From assembly GCA_031271075.1 (NCBI GenBank), contig JAISWN010000087.1:1-7648 (forward strand): 7,648 nucleotides of DNA, given 5' to 3'. The notes beneath the pieces are model-generated. The model did no database searches and was not told the origin of the DNA. It was given only the letters and a program-made list of their open reading frames with translations. Position 1 is the stretch's first letter. Every line of letters starts with the position of its first letter. The translations under genes were made by a program, and so were the position numbers. Below, piece after piece: positions 6,279 through 7,648 of the stretch. The stretch is from Treponema sp. Lineage in GTDB: Bacteria; Spirochaetota; Spirochaetia; Treponematales; Breznakiellaceae.

Positions 6279-6307
6279 GGTTTCTCCCGAATGAAAAACA
6301 TGGTAGG

Positions 6308-6336
6308 ATGATACGACAAAGAAGAACCGGAGGCAA
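6308..6336 (-). promoter_or_regulatory. Putative sigma-70 type promoter of aroC
   Basis: On the minus strand TTGCCT (6336-6331) and TATCAT (6313-6308) are separated by exactly 17 bases. The -10 box matches consensus at five of six positions and the -35 box at four. Transcription would start near 6301, about 50 bases before aroC, close to another ATG (6301-6299). Confidence 0.5.
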
Positions 6337-6360
6337 GCCAAGCTAAAAGCAGTCCGGAAC

Positions 6361-6366
6361 AGGAGG
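6361..6366 (+). promoter_or_regulatory. Ribosome binding site of the polyol dehydrogenase gene
   Basis: AGGAGG lies four bases before ATG 6371 and decides in favour of this start. The next ATG, 6383, also has a purine run (GGGGAAAG) directly before it and remains possible; it would remove four residues. Confidence 0.6.
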
Positions 6367-6370
6367 AACT

Positions 6371-7414
6371 ATGCGGGGAAAGATGAAAGTCGCGGTAATG
6401 ACCGGTATCGGCGAGATGGGCTTTGTGGAGCGGGATATCCCGGAGCCAAAACCCGGTGAGGCCCTGGTAAAGATAGAGTACGTGGGGATCTGCGGCTCGG
6501 ATCTCCACTATTATGAAAACGGCAGGATCAGCGATTTTGTGGTAAAGCCGCCTTTTGTGCTGGGCCACGAAAGTGGCGGGGTAGTGGTGGAAATCGGTTC
6601 CGGGGTAAAGCATCTGAAACCGGGGGACCGGGTGGCCCTTGAGCCGGGAAAAACCTGCGGCCACTGCGAGTTCTGCCGGACCGGCCGCTACAACCTCTGC
6701 CCGGATGTGATCTTCTTCGCCACCCCCCCGGTGGACGGGGTGTTCCAGGAGTACGCGGCCCACCAGGCGGATCTCTGTTTCAAGCTCCCCGAAAAGGTGA
6801 ATACCATGGAGGGCGCCTTGATCGAGCCCCTGGCGGTGGGTTTCCACGCGGCCATGACCGGAGGGGCGCGGATCGGCCAGACGGCCCTGGTTACCGGTTC
6901 GGGCTGCATCGGCCTCGTATCCATGCTGGCCCTCAAGGCCCAGGGGGTTTCCCGGGTCTACATCACCGATGTGGTAGCCAAACGGCTGGAAAAGGCCAAA
7001 AGCCTGGGCGCCGAGGAGGCGATCAACGCCGCGGAGCGGGACGCGCTTAAAGTTATCGCGGAAAAGGAAGAAGGGGGATTAGACCTGGTTATCGAAACTA
7101 CCGGAACCGACACGGCGGCGGCCCAGGGGATAGGCGCCCTCAAGAAAGGGGGAACCATGGTATTCGTGGGCTACAGCAAGACCGGTTCCATGACCCTGCC
7201 CATGGGCATGGCCCTGGACAAGGAGCTTACCCTGAAAACGATTTTCCGCTACCGCCATATCTACCCCCTGGCCATCGACGCCGTTGCCCGGGGGGCGGTG
7301 GATATCAAGAGTATCGTTACGAATGTATTTGATTTTGACGATATCGGGAACGCCATGGAACGGAGCGTCCGCGACAAGGCGGAGATAGTCAAATCGGTCA
7401 TAAAAATTTCGTAA
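6371..7414 (+). CDS. Zinc-dependent polyol (sorbitol/xylitol-type) dehydrogenase, MDR family
   Basis: A 347-residue medium-chain dehydrogenase that would oxidise a sugar alcohol to a ketose with NAD+. The N-terminal GroES-like domain carries catalytic zinc ligands C41 ([10 protein letters not shown]), H66 and E67 (LGHESGG), with E152 in IEPLAVG as in sorbitol dehydrogenase. Four cysteines C96, C99, C102 and C110 form the structural zinc site. The Rossmann domain begins at about 171 with GSGCIG (176-181), and D200 at the end of the next strand favours NAD over NADP. The SDLHYYENG stretch and E152 point to the sorbitol/xylitol dehydrogenase branch rather than simple alcohol dehydrogenases; the precise substrate (sorbitol, xylitol, other) cannot be fixed. 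No transporter or kinase gene adjoins it in the window. Expression is probably from the divergent region shared with aroC, where I found no convincing plus-strand promoter beyond a lone TATTAT at 6267-6272. Confidence 0.92.
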   Translation: MRGKMKVAVMTGIGEMGFVERDIPEPKPGEALVKIEYVGICGSDLHYYENGRISDFVVKPPFVLGHESGGVVVEIGSGVKHLKPGDRVALEPGKTCGHCEFCRTGRYNLCPDVIFFATPPVDGVFQEYAAHQADLCFKLPEKVNTMEGALIEPLAVGFHAAMTGGARIGQTALVTGSGCIGLVSMLALKAQGVSRVYITDVVAKRLEKAKSLGAEEAINAAERDALKVIAEKEEGGLDLVIETTGTDTAAAQGIGALKKGGTMVFVGYSKTGSMTLPMGMALDKELTLKTIFRYRHIYPLAIDAVARGAVDIKSIVTNVFDFDDIGNAMERSVRDKAEIVKSVIKIS

Positions 7415-7648
7415 CTCCTATTCAGTCACCTGTGGGGGATAGGGTCGGCGAACTTCGTAAACATTTCCCAAGCAATGATATTGTCTATCCCCTATTGGGA
7501 TTTATTACTCTATTTTATTACAGGATAAGGAATTAGTCAACTACTTTCTGATACCAAGACCCATCAGGAAATACCAATAATGACAAGATATTGCAATCAC
7601 ATCTGCAATCATTTTAACAAAATTTCGGTTGTGTTATTCGAAAATAAA
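7415..7648. other. AT-rich 3' region without a convincing gene
   Basis: These 234 bases are clearly AT-richer than the genes. Beyond the weak terminator they hold TGCAATCA twice (7592-7599 and 7604-7611). A plus-strand frame from GTG 7432 runs 34 codons to a TAG, and a minus-strand frame of 26 codons (7613 to 7536) ends VFPDGSWYQKVVD. Neither has a ribosome site or a recognised family. The region may be the start of a larger intergenic stretch continuing past the window. Confidence 0.4.
7487..7515 (+). terminator. Weak candidate terminator after the polyol dehydrogenase gene
   Basis: ATCCC (7487-7491) can pair with GGGAT (7497-7501) around a five-base loop and is followed by the T-rich run TTATTACTCTATTTT. 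The stem is short, so this is tentative. The same left arm can instead pair with GGGGATAG at 7435-7442. Confidence 0.3.

Noticed and set aside
6271..6300. Leader peptide for classic aromatic amino acid attenuation before aroC
   Set aside because: The peptides are too short, there is no Trp or Tyr run, and no terminator hairpin lies between them and aroC.
6275..6847. 190-codon minus-strand frame opposite the dehydrogenase gene
   Set aside because: Its body is a shadow of the dehydrogenase. Only its last eight codons, near the predicted aroC transcript start, are discussed as a mini-frame.

Overview
The window (7648 bases) is a chromosomal stretch of GC-rich coding DNA with AT-richer gaps between genes. 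It holds six complete protein genes and the tail of a seventh. The outer-membrane barrel protein marks a diderm bacterium. Gene style, strong GGAGG-type ribosome sites and repeat-laden AT-rich gaps would fit a spirochaete of the GC-richer termite-gut Treponema kind. That assignment is inference from general resemblance, not from a marker gene.

Layout. Bases 1-132 are the 3' end of a plus-strand gene I could not identify with confidence. On the minus strand, ilvE (2701 to 1616) is followed after 64 bases by a small Omp85/TamA-like outer-membrane protein (1551 to 283), so the two are probably one transcription unit. A 212-base AT-rich, repeat-filled region (2702-2913) separates ilvE from a divergent plus-strand pair: a HAD-family phosphatase (2914-3765), then a fusion of SfsA with a GIY-YIG (DUF123) domain (3785-5098). 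The fusion gene runs head-on into minus-strand aroC (6249 to 5095), and their stop codons overlap. A 121-base divergent region separates aroC from a zinc- and NAD-dependent polyol dehydrogenase (6371-7414). The last 234 bases are AT-rich and hold no convincing gene.

How the genes relate. ilvE (branched-chain amino acids) and aroC (aromatic amino acids) are housekeeping biosynthesis. The polyol dehydrogenase suggests growth on sugar alcohols. HAD and sfsA look translationally linked but have no obvious shared pathway. I see no mobile element, CRISPR array, tRNA, rRNA or defence cassette, and nothing that amounts to a new multi-gene system.

The less ordinary points are small: the two-nuclease-fold SfsA-DUF123 fusion with a Gly/Ala-rich insert; a chain of tiny overlapping reading frames leading into aroC; a similar mini-frame at the HAD/sfsA junction; a perfect 16-base palindrome at the sfsA/aroC stop codons; a possibly leaderless HAD gene; and an altered signature motif in the single-POTRA Omp85 protein.
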